64,000 nt of DNA. Origin: Eumeta japonica (Eukaryota > Arthropoda > Insecta > Lepidoptera > Psychidae). The stretch's first letter is position 1. Each line of letters opens with the position of its first letter. The notes below the pieces were generated by a model, which had not been told where the DNA came from, ran no database searches, and saw only the letters and a list, made by a program, of their open reading frames with translations. Where the stretch lies: NCBI GenBank assembly GCA_005406025.1, contig BGZK01000145.1, positions 310,001-374,000 on the forward strand, given 5' to 3'. Below are positions 47,430 through 60,197 of the stretch, in pieces. The translations under genes and the position numbers were made by a program.

Positions 47430-50140
47430 TTGTAAGTAGCACATGAGCTCATGCGTATTTTCAAAAGGAGCATAAAAATACGATACACAAAAGGATATTT
47501 AACATTTGGGTTTTTAATGTTCCCAAGACGAAATAGAAAAAACGGAACCCTTACAGTTTCGTCATGTCCGCCCTTCCTTCCGTCCGTTCGTATGTCACAG
47601 AAATTTTATTCAAAAACTACAAGACGCATATTGATGAAATTTATAGTGTACGTATCTTATATAAGCCGTCATTTAGGTTGGTGGTTAAATAACAAAAGTA
47701 AATATTTCTATGGGGGGCACATCCAGCCCTGGATCTAGAAGGGAGCAAACCGGGGCACTCGCCCCGACAGTTTCAGAAGGCGCCAAAATCATAATATCAT
47801 TGAAAAAAAAAACTTGCTTCACAAAGCCCCTAATATCTAACGCACGTTGTTCTCGAAAAAATATAGTTATATTTTTGAAGTCTGAGAGCTCTAAACTTTA
47901 CTGCTACAAACATTTTTGAACGCTTTGATCTCGAAAATACCAAGAAATGTCAGAGATGGCCTGCAGCGTCAACCGTCTTACCGATTTCAGAGCTGGCAAA
48001 GCTCAGAAACGTACAGACAGACAACAATATTTTTTAATTTTGCAGGATCTCACACACATCGATAAATATCATAGTGGGAAGTTTTAAGGATGACCTTTGA
48101 GGTTAACAGTCTTTTATAATTTTTTATGTGTTGTCGCATTGACCTTTGACAGGCAAAATAATTAAACCATTAGCATCTAGTGTTCACTGTTGAAATACAT
48201 GGAAATTACGTCACAAGCAGACGCAATAACAGACAAGGCGTATTTGGGCGTACACTTTAAACTTAAAATAACATTTCAATAGTAAAACTTGATTTTCTGC
48301 AGAAATAAGATAATTCGTGGAAATATAAGATACTTCCGAATGTTATAAAAAAGCTTTTCAAAATCAATTATTACGTCTATTTTGAGGCATTGGAACGTTG
48401 TAGGCGGATAAGTGCTCATATCGCGAGGAATTGAAGTGGTATAGGTGTGTATTAGTATCAAAACAGTGTGAGGATCGAAGTACGTTTCTTTCTACACTAT
48501 GTGATTATAAAGGACCGAGCGAAAATCTTTGCCACGATTCGATATGAAAATATGTACCACATCCGTATGTATCCTTATATTTGTCGAGATCCTTTGAAGA
48601 CTTTACAAGCATACTCCTGGTCTTCTCTAATGAACGGCGATCCTTTAATAGCTCTGTTTTCGAGTTGTCCGCCCGCCGCCGCCTGAGTCACGGCGCATGC
48701 GGGTTTCGGGATACGCCGAGATGGCTGAGGTCAAGCGGGACGTCCGGGGGCTGAAAGGTGAACGGTAATTGCGGCCGGGACACGCCGCGTCCAATAAACA
48801 CTTCATTTAGTGTAATGAAGACGGCACGGAGGTGGGAGGTGGAGGTTTAACGAAGTGAAGCTGTGACGGTATATAGGTCAATATTCCGATGATCCCACTG
48901 GAATCCTTTTTGCATCGAAACGCCTCGCATGTGTCATACCTATCATATATCAGCATGTGCGGTCTAAATGTCAGGAATATAGGACATTGTCGAACCAGAT
49001 GTAACCTTCATAAATGTAACCGCAATTAAAAAACCTAGTACTGCTTCGAATGTATTCACGAATGTGAAGTAATATTACAATATATTGATTAAAAACAATG
49101 CTTGAGCATGTATTTCACGGATATCGGTGAACACTGTGCGTTCAATAGATAAATATGGATGTAGCTTGATGTGGATAATGTTCTGCGATCATTCAATTCT
49201 GTCTGTTCAGGAATTAAGAAAGTAGGAGAAAGAAGAAAATAACCCTATGTACTCGGCTTTCCTCTAACCGAAGAGGCTTAAACGTTTTGTCTCAACACTG
49301 AAATTCAAGATCTTCTGAAAACACCTAATAAATAGATGTTGAATTTTAGAGTCTCGCGTAACTTTATTTATTTTCATTTTGTCAACTATTTCTAAACTTA
49401 CATATTTACTTCTTGTATTATATACAAAGCGTTCATTGAAGCGTTGTCGATATATAAAATAAATAAAAGCATTATCAATAGAAACTACACTAAAATATGT
49501 TTACCCTCTACAATATGGAAAATTTGATCTTCGAAGTCTACTCTCAATACAACCTCTTACGTCGACTGCGGGGCAGTGGACGAAGGTAAGACTATCCAAA
49601 AACATAAAGTAGCGGACCACTCGAGATGAGTTCATACTATAAATTCATTGACTCCTTAACACTACACTCAACCGACAAAGCCCGCGTTGTAGTTGCATCC
49701 AAAATGTATTCTGTTGCCAGGCTCTATGCCATTCCCCATATAAATTCCCGGGAACCTATGCACATTAAGGTGGCCGTCCATTGTAGTTTTGGTCGAACAG
49801 TTTGAACAAGCCTGTGAGAGCTTCGCAGACGACCCCCATAGCGGGTGAATAGTTTCGGCCGTTTTCGGCGAAAATGCGGCAAAAGCAAAATTAAATTAAA
49901 GTTTCCGTAGCTTCTTCTAATTTGTATCTTGTGTCCATCCGCAGGTCTTAAAAAACAGGAATTTAAAAACATCTACTTTGAACATTTTCAAAGTTGTTCA
50001 ATTTTCACAAGCTTGTTTGTCTGTATGTCTGTAACCAAATCTTGCGAGGGAAATTTGACGCACTTTCCGGTTTTCGATTGCGCTGAAATTTTGCATACAT
50101 TTGTATATCGCGTGACAATGCAATATTACGATGATATAGA
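46981..50140. other. Intergenic C-D, proximal part
   Basis: AT-rich DNA with a (TA)n microsatellite, a fragment at 47715-47790 resembling the 'CCTGGATCTAGAAGG ... GGCACTCGCCCCG' end of a common lepidopteran DNA element, and a GC-rich patch at 48660-48860 without a coding frame. Confidence 0.4.
47371..47421. repeat. (TA)n microsatellite
   Basis: About 25 uninterrupted TA units. The Ile/Tyr-repeat frame across it is an artefact. Confidence 0.95.
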
Positions 50141-50147
50141 GGTAATC

Positions 50148-50472
50148 TGATGATGGAACTGGGAGGTGGCCTTGATCGTCTTGATTCGATTCGTCTTGAC
50201 CAGTACTTTGTCGTAGAATTGTATCCACGGTCTGGTGATGGAGCTGAAAGGTGGACATAAAAATTCTATGATAAAACGACATAACCCCATCGAGTTTGGG
50301 CTCGTATAATTCGTCTTGACTAGTACTTTCTCTCTAGATGGTATCTAGGGTCTAATGATGGAGCTGGAAGGTGGACATAAAAATTCCGTAATAAAACGAC
50401 GTAACCGCATCGAGTTTCGGCTCGTTTGATTTGTCTTGATGAGTACTTTGTTCCTAGATAGTATCCATATGC
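50148..50472 (+). repeat. 120-bp tandem repeat, 2 full and 1 partial copy
   Basis: Units begin with TGATGGARCTGRRAGGTGG at about 50148, 50233 and 50353. The last two lie exactly 120 bp apart and match closely throughout, including GGACATAAAAATTC, AATAAAACGACRTAACC and CATCGAGTTT. The first unit lacks about 35 internal bases. The upstream 100 bp (from about 50035) also look like part of the same dispersed element. Non-coding. Confidence 0.85.
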
Positions 50473-51539
50473 AACCTCATCAGATTTGGGAAAATAAGTT
50501 TGTTCCAGTTGTTATAAGCGTAATTTCTGTTTGATTAGATGGATGACCGAATGCCAAGGTGAGCACGTGTCGAGGGATGAAGGGTATGAGTGTGTATAAA
50601 CGTGTCACATCGCTAACGCCGTAGTAAATCCCGATTTATAAATACTATAAAGTTAATAATAAAAGCTTGTTGAAAAAAATGTTTTTTTCATAATTTTTAT
50701 TTACTTCTGATTGACTCGTCACCTGTTAATTGTGTCACATTAAAAATCTAATATTACGTGGGCGTTCTTTGTTTGGAGGGTAAAACCGTCTAGGAAACCA
50801 CTCTGGTAAACGGGATTTATCTCCGGCAGGTGGATAACTGGTGAAGCGACTACTATTCAGTACCGATATCTGGGAAAGATGTCGCTCAGAGCGGATAAGA
50901 TACGATATTTTATTCAAAGAAATATTACATGAAACTTGCCTCTCCATCTAACTTATTGTTGTGAAGAGTTGATACCCTTTCCTTCTTGGCGCTTTTTGTT
51001 GAGTGACATCCATTATTATTATCTTGGTAAATTAATTATTTACTTAAAGTCTACGAAACACGTACACGTTTATGATATTTCAGAGGTAAAACTAAGAACT
51101 ACTTGCCCTGAATATTCTACATTTCTCCAATGCAATGTAATATCGTGTTTATTTTTTAATTTAATATTATTTTAAAATTGCAACGTCACCATGTTATTTC
51201 TAGGATAATACCATCAATAACGTGTCTTGAGATCTGAGTCCAACAATGGGATTCCAAAAATAAACAAGAATCGTTGCAGTAGCATTTTAAGGACGAAACT
51301 TATAATAAAGTTTAAGGATTCGGGCATCGGCAGGAAAACTGATGGCAAGCATATTTTGAGATATTGAAGGGATGTTAGAAAAGATTATTTGCCAAAACAA
51401 ACAGGATAAAGGTCGTATACATGTATTATGGTGAATTGTTGTATCCACTATCAAAGTAAATTATGAAAGAAAGAGCAGGCATATTAACTTTCCACGTTAA
51501 TACATCAAAGAATAAAACGAACCATTAGGAAAAATGGCT

Positions 51540-51680
51540 TTGCATAAATTGATCAATCGCCCAACACTCTAGACTTAGTACCCAGCGATTAATTTATATT
51601 TAATCTTTTAAAAGATAGTATAAAAGAATTACGACATTTATACAGACGATTGATTAGTTACAAGATCGCAAAAAAGCGTC
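51540..51680 (+). pseudogene. Mariner-like transposase remnant
   Basis: A short block reads Q-S-P-N-T-L-D-L-V-P-S-D, then F-I-F-N-L-L-K-D-S-I-K-E-L-R-H. This fits the HPPYSPDLAPSDYFLFPxLKxxLRG region of mariner transposases. Stops and shifts interrupt it; only this motif is left. Confidence 0.5.
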
Positions 51681-52299
51681 TATTCTCGTCTTTTCTTTCA
51701 CGACCAACTCGATCGCTTATAATCAGCTCCCCCCGATACTCCTCGAGTCGATATCCTTGAACGGTTCCTCCAAAAAAAGGTTTTTTCCTTTTTAATTTGT
51801 CGACTAATCAGTCTATTTTTATAAACGAAACAGACTGATTTAAATTGTCTCGAGGTGTTTGTTTCGCCGTTTATTGAACCTGAAAGCTGGTTTCATTTTG
51901 GAAATTGTAAATGGCGTTCTAGAAAATCTTACATATATGTCAATTACATATATACCGAAAAAGGACCGAATTTGAAATTGCCAAGCGAAATTGTCGAATT
52001 TTTATAAAAAATATAAAAAGCCGTTAGGGAACTGATAGTACGAAAAGTCATATTAAGTGGAAGATAATGATCTTCACCTGCCCCTTTGAAAATAGACGTG
52101 AGCTTCCAATAGAAGCTTTATGAATAACATAATTAGTATTAATAAAGAATTATTATTCACTATACAGAAAGTTATCCGCAAAGAGGAACAAACTAAAAGA
52201 GGGGAAAAATTACTTTTCATGAAAAGCTTCCTCTAGTTAAAGCTCTGTTTGTGCGTCATGAGCCGTGCACTCATTGTAGATGCGATGGCAAACCCGTCT

Positions 52300-54261
52300 A
52301 AGTAAGCAAAAACACAAAATTTATGTGAACAGTTTATTGCTGTTATTATGTAAAAATCATGTCATGCTATCATATTTGTAAAGCCCTAGGCCTGAATAAA
52401 ATGAATTTTGTCTGTTTTAAAAGCAGAACATTTATGGTGATACTTTGATGCCTGTCTGTCCGCTCGCCCGTCCATATGTTTGCTTATCTTTATGTTTCAG
52501 CTTTTTTCCCCAGCAACTCTACGACTGTTTACTTGCTGATTGCAGATTTGATTTGGCTTGATGAGTTTCGTAAATGCAATTACAGATTTTTTTGATGATG
52601 GAGGCGTGTGCACATCATTACATGTATCATTTCAATCAAAAGCGGAGCATTTTATACAGAAAAGCTAGAAAACTAAAGATCAAAATGTATGTCGATAAAT
52701 TCGAAAAACAGAACAAGTGCGAAAAGGATTTGCACGTTGAGGGTTACGTACAAAGTTAATGATGTATGTCGATATTTCATCCGTCTAGATTCTGGACGAT
52801 TTTCATCTATTTTCGATACTGATACTGGGTAGATGTTGATTCTGGGAATTTCGAAACTTTTACTTTTTTCAAAAATTTCTCCAAAATTATCTTTAAAATA
52901 TATATAAAGAAATTAAAATTTTTACTTTTTACAGCGCGAAGTTAAAAATATTTGCCCCTATTAAATCGCAGTTCATGCAACAATTGCAAGAGTGTATTCT
53001 TATAGTATTCATAAAAAAAATATTTATCCATATGATGTGTAGGATTTAACTGACTTGAGAGTTCCAAAGTATAAGATGCAAATGGCCGTATTTTAGCCAT
53101 ATTTTTGAATATGATGCCAACGGCGGATTCACTTTTCGAGTCAGGGGGACCACACATACGAAGTGCAGTCAAAACTGGCTCTCATTCGATTACCATAGCA
53201 AGACAAGTCCAACCCGAAGGCGGGGGGGGAGTCATGACCATGAGCACTCCTTGCGTTTGCCACTGACATTGACTTAGAAGCTTGACTTTTTAATAGCTTC
53301 AAGGGATCGCACACGTACCGTACATGCGGGCCTCGATTCCACACGGCCCGTTTCAAAGAAACGACGAAGCCCCTTGCCTTATACGGCAATATACGCAGAC
53401 TGATGTCCCGAATGCAGTGATGACGCTATCGGTCATCAATCACGGGGTTTATTATCCCACCTATATGCGTAAGCGCCACAAAGCGCCCTCGATGACATCA
53501 GGCGTTCAGTAATGAAGTGTAATCCTAGTGATTTGTACATTGTCACTAACGTGTGCTAAAGGGATTAAGTGGAGAAAATCTTTTTTCAAAATCAAAATAC
53601 GCGTCCCACATCTCCACAAGCGTTTGATATTAATTTCAACTTGATACTGTCGCTTGTTGAAGTATCAAATTGGTAAAAAGGATCTCGACATATAGACAGA
53701 CAACGAAGTGATCTTAAAAGGGTTCCATTTTCCTTCAATTTCAATGAACCCTAAAAATGGTGTTTTATTATTAACGCAGTATATAGTAAAAAATAAATAG
53801 ACAATTTTTTTTCAATATATTATGTGTGAAATGTTTGTGCAATTAATCCATTATTTTTTAATATAAATAATGAAATATAATTACAAAGGACATCTGCCCC
53901 ATCATTTAGTGTTGACCTAATTAACATTGAGATTGAATACTATTAACATAAATGGCACATTATGGTAACTGTATTTGTTTTTTATTTTTGTTGCATTAGT
54001 AATGAGAATGTATTTTATTTTTTTCATTTGTTAATAATTAGCATGGTTTTTTTACATTTTTTTGTTCATGTCACATAAATTTAAGATAAAAAATAATAGT
54101 TAGGACTTATGCGCTTTTGTCATCCTTCTTAATGCGTTAATTTACGGTTAATTTAGAAACACGGTCTCTCGTACTCCCATCTCGCACACGGTATCGGTTC
54201 ATACCTAACCATAAGACGCGAACGGGTACCGTTATTTTTCCCGTTCTACCAAACGAGCACA
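52300..54261. other. Intergenic C-D, distal part
   Basis: AT-rich with a GC-rich block at 53090-53520. That block has competing frames on both strands (82 and 62 codons) and looks like part of a dispersed repeat, but I could not name it. The gene D promoter must lie before 54262; a pyrimidine-rich TTTTTCCCGTTCTACC stretch precedes the start codon. Confidence 0.35.
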
Positions 54262-54747
54262 ATGCATTACGTATTTTTAATGAGCATCCTTTACACGGTG
54301 CAGTGCGCAACCTACAATCAATACGCGGCCACTAAAAAATACCCCCTGTACACGACCTCGTCGAACATGTACGACCAATATCCCTACAAGAGCGATTATC
54401 CCAGCGACATAGCCCATTTCCCGAACGAGGCTACCCAGTATCCCGGCTACAATGCGGGATACTCGAATAAATACAACAATTACAACACGGGCGCGAACGG
54501 CGTCTACTACAATAATGGCGGCTACAGCACCCAGAAGTATGCGAACAGCTTCAGCTCGTACGAGTTTCCCTTCATGAAGGACGAGAGGGCCTACTGCGCG
54601 AACAGGTCTCCTCAGCTGGGCATCGACATGAAGGGACTGATGGGCTTCTGGTATGGCGTGGAACACATCCAGCACTTGGGCGGGGATTCCAGGGTCGATC
54701 ATTCACGGACCTGCATCATGATACACATAGCTGAGCCTGTCGAGCAA
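54262..54747 (+). CDS. Gene D exon 1, lipocalin-like with Tyr/Asn-rich insert
   Basis: 162 codons from ATG to a phase-0 donor (GAGCAA/GTGAGT). Residues 1-17 are a signal peptide ending in Q-C-A. Residues about 18-105 form a low-complexity segment rich in Tyr, Asn, Gly, Ser and Pro (words such as Q-Y-P-G-Y-N-A-G-Y, Y-N-N-Y-N-T-G, Y-Y-N-N-G-G-Y) that paralogues A-C lack. The family core then follows: Cys112, G128-F-W130-Y131, Glu134, His138, Cys151 and I-M-I-H-I. The Tyr/Gly pattern resembles insect cuticle or silk-like proteins and might tether the domain or be cross-linked; that is inference. Exons 2 and 3 are not firmly located; a tentative later exon is at 58107-58240. Confidence 0.7.
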
Positions 54748-55650
54748 GTGAGTATATATTTTTTTCGTCATGAACGTGAAATGTAGTGGAATATATTGTT
54801 TAATGGTTGTTAATATATTTTTCTATTCGCTCTTCGTCCGTCTATAGGTATAGGTAAATGTATATAATTAAATTCTTATATAGATTAAATTCCTAAATAG
54901 ATGTTTGGATGAAATAATAATGAATTTAAGAATGTATTATTATACTGTCGCACTCAACTATCAAAACCGACTAAGAATACTAGCACAGTTAGAATTTCAT
55001 AGCAGCATTTATTTGAAAAGGACTAGTAGCGTATTAGTGTATAGACCTTGGTAAGTAAACACTAGTTTTATTTTTTTTTCCTTGCAACTATTTTACGTTC
55101 AAAAACGCTAAAAATTTATAATAATATAATATGCGACTCAATACGATAATATAAAGCTACATATACCTATAAACCTAATAACCTATTAAAATCTCTATTT
55201 CAATTTTAAAAATCCATGAGATCTCGAATGCGAAGGGTCGGTTATTTCAACATTTTATATTATTATTACTACTGATACTATTATAGAATTTTTAAAAAGT
55301 CAGTCAATTTGATGGATAGAATGAATTGATCAATAAAAATATTTTTTTCTAAAACAAAGTGGCACCAGGAGACAGACAGACCAAAGTAATATAAGGATTC
55401 AAATTAAAAAAAAAAACATATTATTGTGTTAATGAATATTTCAATGATGTTAATGTTTGTATATCGATGTAGTACATTTCAGTATAACATTAATAAAAAA
55501 ATATATGAAACAGTTTCACTTTTCTCCTACTTGTATTGTCGGACCGACGGTAAATTCTATAACACTGCGATTGAATAAAAAAATGTTTATCTTTTATTTA
55601 CGTATCAGAACGGTATGCTTCTTAACTTGATGAGGTTATAAACGTATTTT

Positions 55651-56239
55651 GTGTTACAACTAAAGACCGTTGTCTAAGTTCCGGCATTAGAAAAATATAC
55701 TCTCGTCTGTTAATTGAATCAAATAATGTATTAAAGGCAGATAACAGGATTATAAATTTATGAGAATAATGTCTACCACCGTAGTCCTGCTGGTATTAAC
55801 ATTAACTAATTAATTAATAATTAATTTTTGGTTCTTACGTTAAATGCATATTGCAAGTACAAAACTTTCGAATATGATGTTTTACACCTGGTTACAATAG
55901 GCAGCAACCTTTATGACTGCTACCGCTACGTGTAGCCAGGTGTAAACAGGTAGATAAACGGAACTTATTTCCCTCATCTATTAATTGAAATATATTAACA
56001 CATCTGTAAAGTTTACAAAATTCTAGACATATTTATAATTGGCAGTTACCTTGAAATTATTTGTAACCTACATAGAAAAAAAAGTAATTAATGTTAATAG
56101 CATCAGGACTACGGTGGCAGGCATAATTCTCATAAATTTGTAATATTGTTATTTACCTTTAAAACAATATTTGATTCAATTAACAGATGAGGGTACATTT
56201 TTCTAATGCCGGATCTTAGACTAATATCATTTGTAACAC
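55651..56239. mobile_element. 589-bp foldback DNA element
   Basis: Long inverted arms of about 155 bp (55651-55807 and 56083-56239) match at roughly 80%, starting at both ends with GTGTTACAA and sharing TCCGGCATTAGAAAAAT, CTGTTAATTGAATCAAAT and CACCGTAGTCCTG. The middle contains a nested stem (TTTACACCTGGTTAC ... GTAGCCAGGTGTAAA). There is no coding frame, so it is non-autonomous. No clear target-site duplication was seen, and the superfamily is unknown. It probably lies in an intron of gene D. Confidence 0.82.
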
Positions 56240-57897
56240 CACAACAAATCAATGCGGTTTTATCTTGCACCATGTTATTTTTTGTTTATAATCAGATGCA
56301 GTAACGTGGTGAGAGCCTTTTACATAGATTATCATTCTGTTCTCAATTTTCCATACAAAAATCTTAAAAATAAAACGTTTTTCGAAATCGCCGTAACATT
56401 ATCTCGACAGGTTTCATTTTCAGGTATCATAAAAGAGGATGGACAACTCGAAATACCTGGACGCGCGGACTTGTAATACGACATCACATTTAGAATAATA
56501 CTCACAGTTTTGAAAACTAACTTTCGACCGCAGCTTCACCCACTTCTAAAGAGAATAAGTTCTTACATAATCCATATCGATTCATTTAGTCGCGGCCTCG
56601 GTCTCGCTTTCTCTGGAATCGCCAGAATCGCTTGATCATTTTTCTAGATCATAATTTAGTTCGAACTAAAATAGTACATCCGCCACAAGGTCCCCCAACT
56701 TCATCGTAGTGCCTATTGTATTTATCTTCTTTTTGTTATACCTATTTGTTTTTTTTTTAATTCTAATAAAGTCGGTGAATTATTTTTAATCGGTGAAAGT
56801 GAGGAATCTGAAAACAAGTAGTTTGCTAGTATGAAAAAATAATGTCAGTTTACACTGCACATTATTATAATGCTGGTCGACATTATTCATTACTTGACGT
56901 AAGTATGTATAAACTTAATACAAAAATTGGATTGAGATGATTTCAGTGGTATCTCATTATTTGCGACTGGAATGAATTAAGAAAACAATATGGAATCGAT
57001 GAAGAATCGCCAAAATACCCCACACCCACTACTAAGCTTATCATTTAGGAAAACAGTGTAATGAAGTATATAAATAATGTGAACCGAAGAGATAATACAA
57101 AGCATAGGATGTTCCTTATAAGCTACAATCGATTTACATTCTCAACACTGAATGTACCTACATCGATTTCATGACCAGTGTTGTGGTACCTTCGTGGACG
57201 GCCGCTCGGAGCGCCAGCGGGACACGATCGTAATTCCTACGGCCAGTAGAAACAGTCGTATTCGTTTCGCGACAATTTTATTATTATAATTATTATTTTG
57301 TCTATTATTGTCGGTAACCAGTTTTTTTTTTTATACTTTGGAATCAGCTCGATTTGTAAAGTTATTCTTACTCTAGACATGAATTTATGTTAGGTTGACT
57401 TCCATGGACGTAGGAATCCACTAGACATTCTTCCAACAGCGCTCGCTTCCGTTCTGTTTACATCATAGTCATCGTCTATTGAATGGTTCAGTAGTTTTTC
57501 TGTAACACAACAACAACACATGGCACTTCGGCATTTTATTTTTTAGTTTTGTTTACAAGTACACCCGTATTTACTTTACTTTTGGATTATAAAAATATAT
57601 GCTAGATCATCGCATTAATTTTTTATTCTACTCCTCGAAGAAGTTCATCTTATAATAGTTGCAATTAACTGCGAAAAAATTTAATTTTAATCGTAGATCT
57701 CCGGCTTCCATAATAAAGACGAAATGAAACATGTACTAGTTTTAGGTACATAAGCTTTTAAATATTAAAAATTTAATCGAAAACGATTAAGTGGATTTTC
57801 GTAATATTTAAATAAACGATAAGAAAATCAATGATCTGAAGTCAGAACCATTTAAACGCCATATCAAAACATATTTTTTTTGATGCTAATAAATTTT

Positions 57898-57901
<4 letters not shown>

Positions 57902-57955
<54 letters not shown>
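57902..57955. repeat. (AT)n microsatellite
   Basis: About 27 uninterrupted AT units. Confidence 0.95.
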
Positions 57956-57956
<1 letters not shown>

Positions 57957-58106
57957 CAAACTTAAAAATAATATTAAATGTGTATATTTAAATCTATATT
58001 TACTTTCTTTACATATTTATACTCCAATGTTGTGTGTCTACTTTGATACATATTATCAGATTACATACTCTATTACCTACATAATATTCAAATTATTGCA
58101 TTACAG

Positions 58107-58240
58107 AAACCGAATATGTGAATTTGATATTACTGCATTTCGTGGTATCACAGGGCCTGACGCCGTTGAGTTTTCAGCCACGGGATACGGTACCGATCGG
58201 TGCGCTGACAGACTGCTGCGATGCTCAGGAAACCAAATAA
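58107..58240 (+). CDS. Tentative gene D later exon
   Basis: After AATTATTGCATTACAG a phase-1 frame runs 43 codons to TAA (58238-58240). It contains Y-V-N-L-I-L-L-H-F, then Q-G-L-T-P-L-S-F, which can be aligned with S-S-L-V-L-H-H-C ... G-R-P-L-T-L-F-F in exon 3 of gene C, and phase 1 is the phase expected. However, the first exon-3 cysteine is missing, and the expected exon 2 before it was not found. A second candidate lies just downstream, at 58311-58439, after TTTTTCTGCAG (R-I-V-V-T-Y-T-T-V-E-Y-Y-I-L-L-L-F-C). Either could be decayed or chance. Confidence 0.25.
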
Positions 58241-58444
58241 AGCCATCTCTCCTTCATTCGCTACGTTCTTAAACCTCCTTTTTCTGCAGCTCTCGTCCAA
58301 GACCCTCACGCGAATAGTTGTGACGTACACGACAGTAGAATATTATATTCTACTGTTATTCTGTGTATATTCTGTGTATATTCTGAATATACAAGAGCAA
58401 TTCGCCAACCTCACCGAACTATGTATCCATTTCGTTTGAAGAAA

Positions 58445-60190
58445 ATATGTTAACCTAGAAGAATTGAATTCTTTTGATTTTATTTGAATTATACTTGCAG
58501 ATAACTTGACCTCAGCGCGTCGCTGTAGTCGCGTGTAGTCGACGTAAACGTACGTCTGCATCGACAGAAATATTGAATCTTTCTTGTGGTTTCTTAAGAT
58601 CGCCAAACAAAAACGAAAAGTTATTAACATCTCATTAGAATAACTTACACTTTTCCATTTTTCGAAGTGTTCATAAATAAATGCGCAAAGATAACAACTC
58701 TCTTTATAAAGACTTTATGGAGTCAAATTGACGTCAACGACACAGTAATACTTCAAACAGAAACAAATACGTCTTCGATGCAATCTTCAGTTTATCGCTA
58801 ATTCCACCGGAACCTCAATTGTGGTATTAAGATCTAGCACCATGAAGTATGTAGGACATTACGAGTATGTAGGATAACTGGCTGCTGGTAGATCTCTATT
58901 CCTTTCTAGGACCTAGAGTAGATGTTGTTTATATCTAGACATGAATTATGAATTTTAAAATAGATAACTCGACTCATTTTTTAATTAAGGCAGCTTATAT
59001 TTTAAGCTATAAACTTTTTCTGTGTAAATTGGGAGCTTCATTAATTAATAAACATAAAGTGTTAGACCACATAATGCTTTTAAGCAATGGTTTGTGTTTT
59101 CTAAAATTTGCACATTTCATTAAACACTTGTCCAACTTCGTATGTCACCGACCATTTGAAACCATTTTATGACAATAAAAAGCTTTATCATTAACGATTT
59201 CAAAATACGTTTACCTATACGCCGCGGAGAATTGGGTCTTTTATACGCACGAGTGTGACCATTTTTATAGCTTATTCTTAACATTGCCTGTGTGTTAATA
59301 AATGTGTATTTTGCCAAATCTAAATTATATATGTCGTGTGTACGATATAAATTGAACTTGGGTCGTGATAAATCTTTTTCGAAATGAAAAGCAATCTTTA
59401 TATAGAATAATATAAAACGATAAACTTCAAAATCAAATGAAGTAATTCAATAGACCGTTTTAAATGAAAGTACCATGAAATATTTTTTTTATGCTTAAAT
59501 ATCATATAAGTGTTTTTTAGGAGATTACGTGTTGAATAAAAAAGAAATTATTAATCTAGGTATCAATATATTAAATTTCAAAACTTACCTCGGGGGTCTA
59601 TCAAGTTAATGAAAACTAGCGAATTCAAATTTAAATATGTGTTTATTTCATAAGTTGTGAATAATACTTGAAATACATCACGATATTTTAAAAATTAACG
59701 TTTTACTACTTTGCTACTGCTCGTTCCTGATACCAAACCGTGGTTTTCTTTAATTGTCCAATAAGCCGGTTCTGTATTTAATTTTTCATTTGCGCACCCA
59801 AAATTCACTTAATGCAACTGTTTTAGAAAACAATTGTCTTAGTTTTAAGATCACTATTAAGTGAAAAATTAAATGTATATTATTGCATCCAATTTTTAGC
59901 AAAGTTTTCTTAATTTTGAGTCGATGGGACTGTTAATTTTAAAAAAGTGTTCGACGGGCCGTTCAAAGAGATCACAAGGTTTTTTAGCTGTTTTGTCACC
60001 TTTATCCCCATTTAAGAAATTAAGATCGTTTATGGCTTTTTTTTTTATCAAGATGTCAGTACAACTTTTAACGGATTTATCAGATCAGCGAATTTTTCAT
60101 CAATTTATTGTTATCACATGGTGAATCGGCTTAATCACTCACAGCTTTAAAGTTTTAATAATCAAATCGATCAATCAAAAATATCTTTAT
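58445..60190. other. AT-rich stretch, nothing recognised
   Basis: Several AT-rich frames of 60-75 codons, all with the composition of chance frames. No RNA gene or known repeat seen. Confidence 0.35.
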
Positions 60191-60197
60191 TTCGCAG

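Larger units (their letters stand above)
54748..58106. other. Probable gene D intron with foldback element
   Basis: AT-rich DNA with the foldback element 55651-56239, a hexamer-type repeat near 56590-56640, a GC patch at 57180-57260 without recognised coding, and (AT)n at 57902-57955. A frame at 56252-56476 has no support. Confidence 0.4.

Noticed and set aside
47715..47790. Terminus of a hAT-like element
   Set aside because: Resembles a common 'CCTGGATCTAGAAGG' element end, but no second end or target duplication was found.
53090..53520. 82-codon minus and 62-codon plus frames
   Set aside because: Competing frames in one GC-rich block without splice sites; likely repeat.
54277..54702. 141-codon minus-strand frame
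   Set aside because: Antisense shadow of gene D exon 1; its Val/Ala repeats mirror the Tyr/Asn codons.
57880..58272. 130-codon frame
   Set aside because: First part is translation of an (AT)n microsatellite; a different frame fits the splice acceptor at 58106.
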